Counted from the stretch's first letter, positions 47,852 through 56,909 are shown. The stretch: 64,000 bases of DNA from Mariniflexile gromovii (GCF_017814435.1 NZ_JAGJCB010000002.1:186001-250000); one strand, 5' to 3'. Numbers and translations are program-made. The notes: generated by a model not told the origin, from the sequence alone.

Positions 47852-48262
47852 ATGAATGATGCTCTAAAAATATTAGAATCAAATGAGTTGATGAGACATA
47901 TCATATTATTTAAATTATATGTTGAAAGTAAAGGAGAAGCTTTAAAACAAATATTTGATATAAAAACTGATATTATAAATCTTTATGAAGACAATTTCAA
48001 TAATGAACTATACTTAATTAATATTAAATATCTTCATGTAAATAAAAATTACATCAATAGAAATGCCACTTACTTAACTTTTGAAGGCATCAATTACTTT
48101 GAGAACTGGATTAAATCATTTGAAAAATTATCTGAAGAAGAAAAACTCATATTAGATAAAAAACTACCAGAAAAAATATTTGATTTTTTTAAATTCAGTA
48201 AAGAAATGACCAACACACTTAGCTTTTTAAATCAAATTTTGAAATTAGCCGAAAGGCTCTAA
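47852..48262 (+). CDS. Hypothetical protein, possible winged-helix fold
   Basis: ATG 47852 is preferred because it avoids overlap with the peptidase gene; 136 residues result. The protein is soluble and highly charged, and the segment NATYLTFEGINYFENWIKSFEKLS looks like the wing and last helix of a winged-helix domain, but no family is recognised. The gene is more AT-rich than its neighbours. It is 10 bp downstream of the LD-carboxypeptidase gene and could share its transcript. Confidence 0.6.
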   Translation: MNDALKILESNELMRHIILFKLYVESKGEALKQIFDIKTDIINLYEDNFNNELYLINIKYLHVNKNYINRNATYLTFEGINYFENWIKSFEKLSEEEKLILDKKLPEKIFDFFKFSKEMTNTLSFLNQILKLAERL

Positions 48263-48330
48263 TAAAACAATAGCCAGTTTCTTTCCACAAATGGAAATTT
48301 TATAATTCATCCAAAAAATATTATAACACG

Positions 48331-48356
48331 TTTGGATAATTACAACCGCATCTTTG
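48331..48356 (+). promoter_or_regulatory. Candidate promoter of the beta-barrel gene
   Basis: TTTGG (-33-like) and ATCTTTG (-7-like, one base off TAnnTTTG) are separated by about 14-15 bp of DNA, 30 bp before the start at 48386. Confidence 0.4.
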
Positions 48357-48385
48357 TATTGTAAAATTTTAAAAACAGAAAAATC

Positions 48386-49036
48386 ATGAAAAACATAGGA
48401 AAATTTTCGGTTGCGGTTATTTTATTATTTGGATTAACCTCAACAGCAAATGCACAAGTTACGGATGCACCAAGCCCTCAAATTGGTATAAAAGGTGGTG
48501 CTAACTTTTCAAATTTATATACCGATGATGTAGACGATAACAATGTGTTAACCAGTTTTAATGCTGGTATTTACACCACGTTTCCTTTAACAGATTTCAT
48601 TGCCATTCAGCCCGAACTCTTGTATTCCAGAAAAGGTTCTGAATTGGTTTATGATAACGCTTTTGCTTCGGGAACGGCAAAATTCAAACTAAATTATATC
48701 GAATTACCTGTACTATTGAAGATTAATTTGGCAAAAAACCTTAACGTTCATGCAGGTCCTTATTTTGCTTATTTGGTAGATGCCCAAATTACTAATGAAT
48801 CGGATAGTGGAAGTTTTAATTTTGAAGAGAATTATGACAACGACGATTTCAATAAATTTGATACGGGTATAGCTGCCGGTGTTGGGATTGATTTGGATAA
48901 AGTTGGTATTGGCCTAAGATATAATTACGGACTATCCACCGTTGGAAAAGAACGCACCGTTGGGGGACAAACTTACACCATTCCTGATGGAAAAAACAGT
49001 AACCTTAGTTTGTACTTGACCTTGCAATTGAACTAA
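48386..49036 (+). CDS. Outer-membrane beta-barrel protein (PorT-like family)
   Basis: 216 residues with a signal peptide ending NAQ (residue 24). The mature chain alternates short strands and acidic loops: IGIKGGANFSNLYTDD, FNAGIYTTFPLTDFIAIQPELLYSRKG, and a C-terminal LSLYLTLQLN strand. This is the pattern of the 8-strand PorT/outer-membrane beta-barrel domain family. The function is not known. A terminator follows. Confidence 0.87.
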   Translation: MKNIGKFSVAVILLFGLTSTANAQVTDAPSPQIGIKGGANFSNLYTDDVDDNNVLTSFNAGIYTTFPLTDFIAIQPELLYSRKGSELVYDNAFASGTAKFKLNYIELPVLLKINLAKNLNVHAGPYFAYLVDAQITNESDSGSFNFEENYDNDDFNKFDTGIAAGVGIDLDKVGIGLRYNYGLSTVGKERTVGGQTYTIPDGKNSNLSLYLTLQLN

Positions 49037-49064
49037 TTGCAGATAAAAAATAGAAAATATATGG

Positions 49065-49100
49065 TTAGTGCTCGTTAAGAAACGGGCACTAATTTTTTTT
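49065..49100 (+). terminator. Terminator of the beta-barrel gene
   Basis: TTAGTGCTCGTT pairs with AACGGGCACTAA (one wobble) around AAGA, followed by T8. Confidence 0.85.
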
Positions 49101-49117
49101 AACGAGAAAAAATAAAC

Positions 49118-49144
49118 AGATTGCTTCACTGCGTTCGCAATGAC
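49118..49144. repeat. Short repeat-like sequence between convergent genes
   Basis: GATTGCTTCACTGCGTTCGCAATGACG contains the short inverted pair ATTGC/GCAAT around CTTCACTGCGTTC. From memory this resembles repeat sequence common between genes in many bacteria. It ends 4 bp before the stop of the DUF4403 gene. Confidence 0.45.
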
Positions 49145-49147
49145 GCT

Positions 49148-50557
49148 TTACTTCAAACCATCTACAGTAACACTAATATTACCTTTTACCTTTAAAAACG
49201 CCAAAATAGCAGTGTTGGTTAATTGTACTCTTTGGAAATCGATATCTTCCATAGTACCGTTTACAAAAACCCCAGGCATTGGCGAATAGTTATTTAAATA
49301 GTTTAGCATGGTTTTTTTGCCTTCATCTAGATTAGGTTGAATGGAATATCTGCAATTTTCTTGTATGCGTTTTAAAATCGTGCCTTTTGCCAGCCAATTT
49401 GCGGTTTTTAACAATCGGCTTTTTGTATCTAAAACGTAATCTAAATTATCAAAAAACAATTCTTTGGTTACATTATTATAAAACGGTACACCTTCTAAAT
49501 AAATCGTGCCATTTACCGATCCTTGAAGATCTAAAGCAATTACCATTTTTCCTTGTTTATGCCAAATATCAACCTTTTTTACAGTTACTTTTTTTGAACC
49601 AGAACCAAATTCTTCACCTGAAAAATTCTTGGTCATTATTTTAGAAGCATCTTGGTAAGTAGATATGGCAACAATATTGGATGTTACATGGTTTGGCATT
49701 TTAGCAACTGGCTTTAACACTATTTTTTTAGCATCAAATTTAGATTGGGGTTGCTGCCCAATAACGGTTTCCATATCGCATTTCATTCCCATGTCGAGCA
49801 AAACCTTATCGTTTTTTAGTTGGGCATCGGTACTATAAATTTCAATAGGCACAATCCTTAACCAACTTTCGTAATCATCATTCATTTTAAAAGGCACGGT
49901 CAACTTTTCTATGGCTTCCAGAACGTTTGGTTTAAAATCCATTGATGCTTCAATGGCAGCATCGATACTTTTTTCTATATCGGCTCTAAATATTTTTATA
50001 GCAGGATTTACAAGGTAGGTTACAGGTAAATTTTTTCCGTAAACAACCATGGAGGGGCTTTCTTTCCAAACCAAATCTGTAATACGTGTTTTAGATTTTA
50101 GTTGCCAGTTGGTTAAACCAATATCGCTGCTTAAAGTAACCACACCATTAAGGTTGAATTCGCTGGTTTTATATAGATTGACACCCAATGTTTGTGTACC
50201 AATTCGGTATTTTATAATGGCTTTTAAAGGAAGCGTGGTTTTAATTTTATTGCCCGAAGAAGCATCGTGTTGAATCGTGATAGGGGCTTGTTTCCAAACT
50301 TTTATTTCAATATCATCGTCTTCAATGGTTTTATCTTCATAAATCAAACCTTTCAATATACTATTGATTTGATTTTCAATATCTTTCAATTTAACACTTA
50401 CAGGAACATTTATAAACGACGGAACATTATCGTACACCAATGGCGAAACAGCTTCTTCAGGTTCTGGTTTCAGTGTCATGAGCTGTTGTTTGGAAGCGCA
50501 GGAAATATTAAAAACAATTAGTATGAATAAAGTAAAAAACAAAGCACATTTAGCCAT
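49148..50557 (-). CDS. DUF4403 family envelope protein
   Basis: 469 residues with a signal peptide and a lipobox-like VFNISC (Cys20). The mature part shows the DUF4403 pattern: SFINVPVSVKLKDIENQINSIL at the N-terminus, a repeated LPVTYLVNPAIK and DIEKSIDAAIEAS segment in the middle, and VQLTNTAILAFLKVKGNISV at the end. The layout suggests two tubular lipid-binding-like halves. Function is unknown, presumably in the periplasm or outer membrane. A DUF1569 gene lies 70 bp upstream. Confidence 0.85.
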   Translation of the reverse strand: MAKCALFFTLFILIVFNISCASKQQLMTLKPEPEEAVSPLVYDNVPSFINVPVSVKLKDIENQINSILKGLIYEDKTIEDDDIEIKVWKQAPITIQHDASSGNKIKTTLPLKAIIKYRIGTQTLGVNLYKTSEFNLNGVVTLSSDIGLTNWQLKSKTRITDLVWKESPSMVVYGKNLPVTYLVNPAIKIFRADIEKSIDAAIEASMDFKPNVLEAIEKLTVPFKMNDDYESWLRIVPIEIYSTDAQLKNDKVLLDMGMKCDMETVIGQQPQSKFDAKKIVLKPVAKMPNHVTSNIVAISTYQDASKIMTKNFSGEEFGSGSKKVTVKKVDIWHKQGKMVIALDLQGSVNGTIYLEGVPFYNNVTKELFFDNLDYVLDTKSRLLKTANWLAKGTILKRIQENCRYSIQPNLDEGKKTMLNYLNNYSPMPGVFVNGTMEDIDFQRVQLTNTAILAFLKVKGNISVTVDGLK

Positions 50558-50627
50558 TCAAAATATATTAGAGTTCAGAAATAATTAAAGGATTTTGATA
50601 TTTATATAATTAATGAACTTTGATGAT

Positions 50628-51080
50628 TTAAACACCAAATTGGTTTAAATGATGATCTAAGTGTTTGTAAAACATCGTATTCCATTCGGTTTTGGTAAGT
50701 TTTCCAAAAGAATGGGATTCACGATTATCAAAATAATCTTCACCCAAAGTAATGGTTTTCAAAATGTAATTGATGAGTCTTACTTTCTCCAATTCAAAAT
50801 TTTTGGAATCTGTAATTAAAAATTCTGGCGCTGTTCTACTATTTCGCTTATATGGTTTTTTGCCTACAACAATGGGTTTTACAAATAGTTTAAGCATGGT
50901 TTTTTTTAAACCTGTTGGTTTAGGGTGGGTGTCTTCCAGAGCCATTTCATAAGCAACATTACAATGTGCCAACATTTTATCAACACTCATTTTGCCCCAT
51001 AATGCTGGCGAATCTGGTTTAAGACTATTAATTCGTTGGATAACCGCATTGGTTTCGTTCATATCAAACATGTTTATCAT
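50628..51080 (-). CDS. DUF1569 (DinB-like) protein
   Basis: 150 residues, soluble, mainly helical. The stretch NSLKPDSPALWGKMSVDKMLAHCNVAYEMAL matches the DUF1569 family of the DinB/YfiT four-helix metalloenzyme superfamily, with His at the metal site in LAHC and HLDHHLNQFG at the C-terminus. The substrate is unknown; related proteins are thiol-transferases. Internal Met4 or Met7 could be the real start. Confidence 0.82.
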   Translation of the reverse strand: MINMFDMNETNAVIQRINSLKPDSPALWGKMSVDKMLAHCNVAYEMALEDTHPKPTGLKKTMLKLFVKPIVVGKKPYKRNSRTAPEFLITDSKNFELEKVRLINYILKTITLGEDYFDNRESHSFGKLTKTEWNTMFYKHLDHHLNQFGV

Positions 51081-51272
51081 GATAAATTCTTTTAATTTAA
51101 ACTAATCGCAATTTATTTATTTTAATTTTATTCTTGAAACTTCTTCAATATTAAATATTTGGATATTTTCTTAATCCGATTCCTTCCAAATGAAAATAGT
51201 ATAAGAAAACATAAAAATGTTGTAAAGCATATGAGCCTAATCTACATCATCTTTGTATAAATAAACTTTATT

Positions 51273-51443
51273 ATGGAAAAGAAACAAGGCAAAGAAGATT
51301 TTGAAGTTGTAAAAAACCCCGAAAACAACAAAAGGAATTATATTTTTCAAAAAGACGGCATTACAAAAAAAACGAGCGCGTTCGTGATTATTGTTTTAGT
51401 TTTATTAATAATTGCTGTTATATTATCAGGAATTTTCCTTTAA
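51273..51443 (+). CDS. Small tail-anchored membrane protein
   Basis: A 56-codon frame from ATG to TAA. The first 34 residues are charged and soluble (MEKKQGKEDFEVVKNPENNK). The last 20 (FVIIVLVLLIIAVILSGIFL) form one uninterrupted membrane helix ending at the C-terminus. The separation into two domains and the clean frame support a real gene. The family is not recognised. It stands alone, facing the DnaJ-domain gene. Confidence 0.6.
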   Translation: MEKKQGKEDFEVVKNPENNKRNYIFQKDGITKKTSAFVIIVLVLLIIAVILSGIFL

Positions 51444-51472
51444 TATTATTAATTAGAAATATCTAAATACCT

Positions 51473-52207
51473 TTAAAATCCACGCTCCTTCTGCAGTTGA
51501 TCATAAGCATCTTGCACCTTTTTAAATTTTTCTTCAGCACCTTTTTGGTGCTCTGGCCCTAAGTGGATCACTTTATCAGGATGATATTTTTTAGCCATGG
51601 TTCTGTAGGCTTTTTTAATCTCATCATTAGTCGCAGTTTTGTCAATTTCCAATATTTTATAAGCGCTATCGCTACTTTTGTAAAACATGGCTTTAATACT
51701 TTCATAATCGTTATGGCTAATCCCTAAATAGCCCGCCATAGTATGTATTTGTACAACCTCGTCTTCAGTAACAACACCGTCAGCATTAGCTATTCCAAAC
51801 AAAAAGTGAATAAGTTGCAAACGTGATGCATGTTGCATCATTTGTCTAATTTGCAAACACACCTGCCTTGTAGAGATATTTTGCTGTTTATTTATTTCCT
51901 TAAACAACTTAAAAGCATGGTTTGCACGCTCTTTACCGTACATGTTTACAAACTGCAGGCGTACAAAATCCAATTCGCGTTGGTCTTGTTTTCCATCGGC
52001 CTTTATAACGATAGATGCTAAAATGAGCAAACTTACTTCAAAATCGCCCGGTTGTGTTTGCGGACGTTGTTGTGGGTTATTGGTATAAACCACTGTTCCA
52101 TTGGACATCCCATCAATAACACTTCCTAATGCCAACCCTAAAATGGCACCAATTGGCCCACCAAATGACCAGCCTATGGCTGCCCCAATCCATTTTGAAA
52201 AACTCAT
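51473..52207 (-). CDS. DjlA-like TerB/DnaJ-domain protein
   Basis: 244 residues. The N-terminus holds a Gly-rich membrane segment ([20 protein letters not shown], about 7-28). A TerB-like domain follows (about 55-155, [20 protein letters not shown] and [14 protein letters not shown]). A C-terminal J domain at about 178-242 has the HPD triad in KKYHPDKV. This is the layout of the membrane co-chaperone DjlA, which stimulates DnaK, although the cytoplasmic order and topology may differ. No partner genes are nearby. Confidence 0.88.
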   Translation of the reverse strand: MSFSKWIGAAIGWSFGGPIGAILGLALGSVIDGMSNGTVVYTNNPQQRPQTQPGDFEVSLLILASIVIKADGKQDQRELDFVRLQFVNMYGKERANHAFKLFKEINKQQNISTRQVCLQIRQMMQHASRLQLIHFLFGIANADGVVTEDEVVQIHTMAGYLGISHNDYESIKAMFYKSSDSAYKILEIDKTATNDEIKKAYRTMAKKYHPDKVIHLGPEHQKGAEEKFKKVQDAYDQLQKERGF

Positions 52208-52392
52208 GTAATCTTCTTTTTTTTTAAAATACGCTTCAAATATACTACTGTTAGTTGGGTTTTTTAATGATTTGTTACTTTGATGTGTTTAGATAAGCGT
52301 TTGATGCTTATTTGAAAACTAATTTGAAATATTTCGAAAACGATTTGTAAACTGTGCCTGCAAACTGCGACTACATAGTCAATACTTTTGTG

Positions 52393-52400
52393 TATCTTTG
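52393..52400 (+). promoter_or_regulatory. Candidate -7 element for bacilliredoxin
   Basis: TATCTTTG matches TAnnTTTG 38 bp before the start. A second match, TACTTTTG, lies 10 bp upstream at 52383-52390. Confidence 0.5.
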
Positions 52401-52438
52401 CAGTCTAAAAAGTTGTTAATTATTAAAATTTAAAAAAT

Positions 52439-52849
52439 ATGTATCCAGCAGAATTAGTAAAACCAATGCGCGAAGATTTAACCAAGGTTGGTTTTGAAGA
52501 ATTACATACTGCCGAGGCTGTTGATGCTGCTTTAGCAAAAGAAGGAACGACACTGGTTGTAGTTAATTCGGTTTGTGGTTGTGCAGCTGCAAATGCACGC
52601 CCAGGTGCTAGAATGAGCTTACAAAATGCAAAAAGACCTGACCATATTGTAACGGTTTTTGCAGGAGTTGATAAAGAGGCTGTTGATGCAGCTCGTGGTT
52701 ATATGGTTCCATTCCCTCCAAGCTCACCAAGTATGGCTTTGTTTAAAGATGGCGAATTGGTACACATGTTAGAGCGTCACCACATTGAAGGCAGACCTGC
52801 ACAATTAATTGCAGAAAACCTTACTGATGCTTATAATGAGTATTGTTAA
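52439..52849 (+). CDS. Bacilliredoxin (BrxA/BrxB family)
   Basis: 136-residue thioredoxin-fold protein. The active site is the CGC motif at Cys46-Gly47-Cys48 in VVNSVCGCAAANARPG. The family removes bacillithiol from mixed disulfides. That implies a bacillithiol-type thiol system in this organism, although no other bacillithiol genes are in the window. It is monocistronic with its own terminator. Confidence 0.93.
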   Translation: MYPAELVKPMREDLTKVGFEELHTAEAVDAALAKEGTTLVVVNSVCGCAAANARPGARMSLQNAKRPDHIVTVFAGVDKEAVDAARGYMVPFPPSSPSMALFKDGELVHMLERHHIEGRPAQLIAENLTDAYNEYC

Positions 52850-52884
52850 AAAAGACGGAAGACCGAAGGTCAATGACTGAAGCA

Positions 52885-52919
52885 TAAAAAAACCCATGAT
52901 ATAATCGTGGGTTTTTTTG
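52885..52919 (+). terminator. Bacilliredoxin terminator
   Basis: AACCCATGAT pairs with ATCGTGGGTT (one G-T wobble) around a 3-nt loop, flanked by A and T runs. Confidence 0.82.
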
Positions 52920-52972
52920 TTTTAATAACGCAACCTTTTAGATAAACGTTCATCTAACAATAAAATAAACAA

Positions 52973-53362
52973 ATGAAAAAGTTACTCCCATTTTTATTTA
53001 TTACTTGCTTGTTTTTTATGGCATTTCAATGTGAAGATGATAACATTTCAACACAAGAAAGTGAGCAAAAAGCTTTAAATGCATCTAAAAAAGCGATTGA
53101 AGATTTAGCCGCTACTTCTATTTGTAACGACACGTATGAATGCCATTTTATTGCCTTAGGCAGCAAACCTTGTGGTGGCCCGTGGGGTTACGTGGTGTAT
53201 TCAACTTCAATAGATACTGAAAAACTTGAAAAAATGGTTGAAACACATAATAAAAAAGAAACCGATTATAATAAAAAATGGGGAGTTGCATCAGATTGTA
53301 TGTTCGTAATGCCTCCAACAAGCGTAAATTGCGAAAATAACAACTGCATCGCTGTTTATTAA
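52973..53362 (+). CDS. Secreted Cys-rich lipoprotein-like protein, unknown
   Basis: 129 residues with a signal peptide; the lipobox-like FMAFQC puts a possible anchor at Cys20, followed by EDDN. Six more cysteines in the mature part (CNDTYEC, PCGGPWG, DCMF, NCENNNC) may form disulfides in the periplasm. Tyr/Trp-rich segments such as GGPWGYVVYS look conserved, but I do not recognise the family. It ends 26 bp before the acyltransferase gene. Confidence 0.7.
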   Translation: MKKLLPFLFITCLFFMAFQCEDDNISTQESEQKALNASKKAIEDLAATSICNDTYECHFIALGSKPCGGPWGYVVYSTSIDTEKLEKMVETHNKKETDYNKKWGVASDCMFVMPPTSVNCENNNCIAVY

Positions 53363-53388
53363 AACCTGTTTTTGTTTATTTTTGGGGT

Positions 53389-54126
53389 ATGCAAAAACTA
53401 ATATCATACCCTTTAAGTGTTATTTATTATCTGTGTTTTTTTTTAACACTTGTTGTATTTCATCCCATTCAATGGTTTTGTTTTAATGTATTTGGTTATC
53501 AAGCACATAAAAAAAGTGTGGATGTTTTACAGTTTTGTCTCATGCGTTGTGCCAACATATTAGGCACGCGTTTTACATTTACCAATCCACATAAAATAGA
53601 CACCAATCAACCTTTAATAATTGTTGCCAATCACCAAAGTTTGCACGACATCTACCCTATTACTTGGTACATGCGTAAACATCATCCTAAATTTATTAGT
53701 AAAATAGAATTAGGAAAAGGTATACCTAGCGTATCTTATAATTTACGCCATGGTGGTGCCGCTTTAATTGATAGAAAAAACCCAAGACAATCGCTACCTG
53801 CATTAATGAAATTTGGCGAATACATTGAAACAAACAAACGAGCAGCCGTTATTTTCCCAGAAGGTACCAGAAGCAAAAACGGAGAGCCTAAGCCATTTCA
53901 AACCAAAGGTTTAGACGTATTGTTTAAAAAAATTCCATCGGCTCTTGTGGTACCCATTACCATAAACAATTCATGGAAAATGTTAAAATATGGTAAATTT
54001 CCAATGGGTTTAGGTACACATATAACTTTTACCGTGCATAAGCCTTTAAAAGTTAGTACCTTTGTAAACAAAGAAGAACTTATTAATAGTATCGAAAAAA
54101 CTATTACAGACAATATAAATCATTAA
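53389..54126 (+). CDS. 1-acyl-sn-glycerol-3-phosphate acyltransferase (PlsC family)
   Basis: 245 residues. A hydrophobic N-terminal segment is followed by the PlsC domain with block I NHQSLHD (HX4D, near residue 81-87), block III FPEGTRSKNG near 155, and LVVPITINNSW as block IV. The enzyme transfers an acyl chain to lysophosphatidic acid in phospholipid synthesis. It lies 10 bp before the acyl-ACP desaturase gene, so synthesis and desaturation of acyl chains are probably coordinated. Confidence 0.92.
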   Translation: MQKLISYPLSVIYYLCFFLTLVVFHPIQWFCFNVFGYQAHKKSVDVLQFCLMRCANILGTRFTFTNPHKIDTNQPLIIVANHQSLHDIYPITWYMRKHHPKFISKIELGKGIPSVSYNLRHGGAALIDRKNPRQSLPALMKFGEYIETNKRAAVIFPEGTRSKNGEPKPFQTKGLDVLFKKIPSALVVPITINNSWKMLKYGKFPMGLGTHITFTVHKPLKVSTFVNKEELINSIEKTITDNINH

Positions 54127-54136
54127 AAATATAAAG

Positions 54137-55135
54137 ATGTCGTTAAAAAATGTAAGATTAGAAGTAATGCAGTTTTTGGAAAAAGACGTAGAATCTTTAA
54201 TACAGAAATACTTAATTCCTGTTGATAAAATATGGCAACCAACCGATTTTTTACCAAATTCTGAAAAAGATACTTTTTTTGAAGAAGTACGCGAAATAAG
54301 AGAACTTTCAAAAGAACTGCCTTATGATTTTTGGGTGGTTTTAGTAGGTGATATGATTACTGAAGAAGCATTGCCAACCTACGAATCGTGGTTAATGGAT
54401 GTTGAAGGTGTTGACCAAATAGATAGAGAAAAAGAAAATAGTTGGGCCAAATGGGTACGCCATTGGACAGGTGAAGAAAACCGCCACGGCGATGTGCTTA
54501 ATAAATATCTATACCTTTCTGGGCGCGTAAATATGCGAGAAATTGAAATAACAACGCAATATTTAATTGCCGATGGCTTTGATATTGGAACCGATAGAGA
54601 CCCATACAAAAACTTTGTTTATACCAGTTTCCAAGAGTTGGCAACCTATATTTCACATAACCGTGTTGCTAAAATTGCGAGTCAAAACGGCAATAAGCAA
54701 CTTGGTAAAATGTGTAAGATTATTTCTGGAGATGAAATGAGGCACCACCACGCCTATTCAGAGTTTGTGGAGCGCATTTTTAAAGTAGATCCAAGCCAAA
54801 TGATGATGGCGTTTCACGATATGATGAAGCAAAAAATCACGATGCCTGCACATTTTTTAAGAGAATCGGGCAATAAAATCAGTACTGCTTTTGAAGAGTT
54901 TTCTAATACAGCGCAACGTATAGGTGTTTACACATCCAACGATTATGTTGATATTTTAGATAAATTAATCAACCGTTGGGAAATAGATAAAATTACAGGA
55001 CTTACGGATGAAGCTGAAAAAGCCCGAGACTACCTAATGAAGCTACCTGCTAGAATGTATCGTTTATCAGAACGCATGAAAATACCTCAAAACTCTTTTC
55101 AGTTTAAATGGGTAGAACCTGCTGTTACTAAATAA
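54137..55135 (+). CDS. Acyl-ACP desaturase (soluble di-iron, plant type)
   Basis: 332 residues of the stearoyl-ACP delta-9 desaturase family. Two EXXR-H-type iron motifs are seen: EENRHGD near 112-118 and DEMRHHHA near 199-206. WVRHWTGEEN and FEEFSNTAQRIGVYTSNDY are typical. It inserts a double bond into ACP-bound acyl chains, giving unsaturated fatty acids for membrane fluidity. This soluble type is known from plants and some bacteria. It follows the acyltransferase gene by 10 bp. Confidence 0.94.
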   Translation: MSLKNVRLEVMQFLEKDVESLIQKYLIPVDKIWQPTDFLPNSEKDTFFEEVREIRELSKELPYDFWVVLVGDMITEEALPTYESWLMDVEGVDQIDREKENSWAKWVRHWTGEENRHGDVLNKYLYLSGRVNMREIEITTQYLIADGFDIGTDRDPYKNFVYTSFQELATYISHNRVAKIASQNGNKQLGKMCKIISGDEMRHHHAYSEFVERIFKVDPSQMMMAFHDMMKQKITMPAHFLRESGNKISTAFEEFSNTAQRIGVYTSNDYVDILDKLINRWEIDKITGLTDEAEKARDYLMKLPARMYRLSERMKIPQNSFQFKWVEPAVTK

Positions 55136-55158
55136 TAAAACAATTAAAATATCATTAT

Positions 55159-55192
55159 AAAATTCCTTTCTAAACTGAGAGGAATTTTTATT
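55159..55192 (+). terminator. Terminator of the acyltransferase-desaturase operon
   Basis: AAAATTCCT pairs with AGGAATTTT around a 12-nt region that can extend the stem, followed by T-rich DNA. Confidence 0.7.
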
Positions 55193-55203
55193 TTTATACG
55201 CTT

Positions 55204-55857
55204 ATGACTTCAGAAGAAATAATCAATAAAACCATCGATTTTGTAAAAGAAACCCTTGCAGATGCTGAAGGCGGACACGATTGGTTTCACATAGAACGTG
55301 TTTACAAAAACGCTTTACTGATAGCTAAAAATGAAAAGGTAGATCACTTTACCGTATCCCTTGGTGCGTTATTACACGATATTGCCGATAGTAAATTTCA
55401 TAATGGCGATGAAACTGTGGGCCCAAACAAAGCCCGGAAATTTTTGTTCAACCTAAATGTAGATTCAAAAGTTATTGAACATGTGGTGAATATTATTGAA
55501 AATATCTCTTTTAAAGGTGGAAATGAGGCACAAAAATTTAAATCGGCCGAATTGGATGTAATTCAAGATGCGGATAGACTAGATGCTATTGGAGCTATTG
55601 GGATTGCACGTTGTTTTAATTATGGCGGATTTAAAAACAGAGCGCTTTATAATCCTGATATAAAACCGAATCTGAATATGACAAAAGAGGAATATAAATC
55701 ATCAAACGCCCCAACCATCAACCATTTTTATGAGAAATTATTGCTTCTAAAAGATAAGATGAATACTAAAACGGGAAAAGATATAGCTACACAAAGACAT
55801 GACTTTATGAAACTATATCTTACTCAATTTTATAAAGAATGGAATGGAGAGGCTTAA
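55204..55857 (+). CDS. HD-domain metal-dependent phosphohydrolase
   Basis: 217 residues with the HD signature: His in GGHDWFHIERVYKNAL, the HD pair in LLHDIADSKFH near residue 60, and Asp in QDADRLDAIGAIGIARCF near 125. It resembles the YedJ-type family that cleaves nucleotides or other phosphate esters. The substrate is unknown. Its stop is directly abutted by the stop of the convergent AraC gene. Confidence 0.9.
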   Translation: MTSEEIINKTIDFVKETLADAEGGHDWFHIERVYKNALLIAKNEKVDHFTVSLGALLHDIADSKFHNGDETVGPNKARKFLFNLNVDSKVIEHVVNIIENISFKGGNEAQKFKSAELDVIQDADRLDAIGAIGIARCFNYGGFKNRALYNPDIKPNLNMTKEEYKSSNAPTINHFYEKLLLLKDKMNTKTGKDIATQRHDFMKLYLTQFYKEWNGEA

Positions 55858-56730
55858 TTATTGGATAATAAGCTTAATTTCCTTTCTATAGTTTGAGGCA
55901 CTTTTACCGGTAATTTCGTTAAACTGCTTGTTAAAATGTGAAAAATTATTAAATCCACATTCAAAACAAATATCAGCAATACTTTTTTGGCTTTCATTAA
56001 GCAATTTGGTAGCATGCACCACCCTATATTCATTTACTAATTGTGTAAATGTTTTACCGGTAGCTTTTTTAAAGTATCTACAAAATGCTGGCACTGTCAT
56101 ACTTACCTCATCTGCTATTTCATCTAAAGTAATATGATTTTGAAAATTCTTATTAACGTATTTAAAAATGATATCAATTTTAGAACTATCCTGTGGTTCT
56201 GTTTCAAAAGCAAAACCATCAGCATTTAACAATGTATAATCTTCCGTGGTTGCTAAATAGTTTAAAATATCTAAAAATTTTAAAACACGTTTTAAGCCTT
56301 GGTGCTCTAATAGTTTGTCAATTTTTGGTCCAATTACCTTTTTGGTTTCAACCTTAAAACGAATACCTTGTTTAGCTCTTTCAAACAACGATACAATAGG
56401 CGCCATTTCTGGAACGTTTAAAAAATCGTCTCCTAAAAAGTTCGATTTAAACTGTACTGCAGTTTCTGTACCATTCGCTGTTAACCTATCAGTAAATCCA
56501 TTGTGTGGCAAATTAGATCCAATAAGTATTAATTGACTGTTATTAAAATAGGATAAATGATTTCCTATGTGAGTTTTACCTTGTCCTTTATTTATATAAA
56601 TAAGCTCTAATTCTGGATGAAAATGCCAGTAAGCGCCATCTTTATCTATCGTTTCTACATGTTGTTTAACTAATATAGAACTTCCGAAACTTGGGGTAAC
56701 TTTTCTAAAAGTTGGTTTTTTATTAATCAT
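55858..56730 (-). CDS. AraC-family transcriptional regulator
   Basis: 290 residues. An N-terminal cupin-like sensor domain (about 25-120, GAYWHFHPELELIYINKGQG) is followed by the AraC HTH domain at about 188-285, with FQNHITLDEIADEVSMTVPAFCRYFKKATGKTF and the second helix pair CFECGFNNFSHFNKQF. The cupin suggests a small sugar or metabolite ligand. It is divergent from the tandem secreted paralogs downstream (57.4-58.9 kb), whose promoters carry a shared 17-bp box. Control of those genes by this regulator is a guess from position only. Confidence 0.9.
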   Translation of the reverse strand: MINKKPTFRKVTPSFGSSILVKQHVETIDKDGAYWHFHPELELIYINKGQGKTHIGNHLSYFNNSQLILIGSNLPHNGFTDRLTANGTETAVQFKSNFLGDDFLNVPEMAPIVSLFERAKQGIRFKVETKKVIGPKIDKLLEHQGLKRVLKFLDILNYLATTEDYTLLNADGFAFETEPQDSSKIDIIFKYVNKNFQNHITLDEIADEVSMTVPAFCRYFKKATGKTFTQLVNEYRVVHATKLLNESQKSIADICFECGFNNFSHFNKQFNEITGKSASNYRKEIKLIIQ

Positions 56731-56833
56731 ACAAATTTATTTAAAGCAAAATTACAATATATTATTATGCAAACATAACTTTAATTACCCCTATTGTATG
56801 TTATATTAACATTACATCCATTTAACATTAAAT

Positions 56834-56850
56834 TAACAGTTAATATAGCA
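56834..56850 (+). promoter_or_regulatory. Conserved 17-bp box, copy 1
   Basis: TAACAGTTAATATAGCA. It matches the boxes at 57329 and 58203 at 14 or more of 17 positions and ends exactly 45 nt before the TAnnTTTG element at 56896. Confidence 0.7.
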
Positions 56851-56895
56851 TATAAAGTGGTCAAATCTGTTGTTTTTAAATAAATACATCCAGTG

Positions 56896-56903
56896 TATAT
56901 TTG
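56896..56903 (+). promoter_or_regulatory. -7 element of the gene-less copy
   Basis: TATATTTG, a match to TAnnTTTG, at the same distance from the 17-bp box as in the two gene-bearing copies. Confidence 0.6.
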
Positions 56904-56909
56904 TACTGT

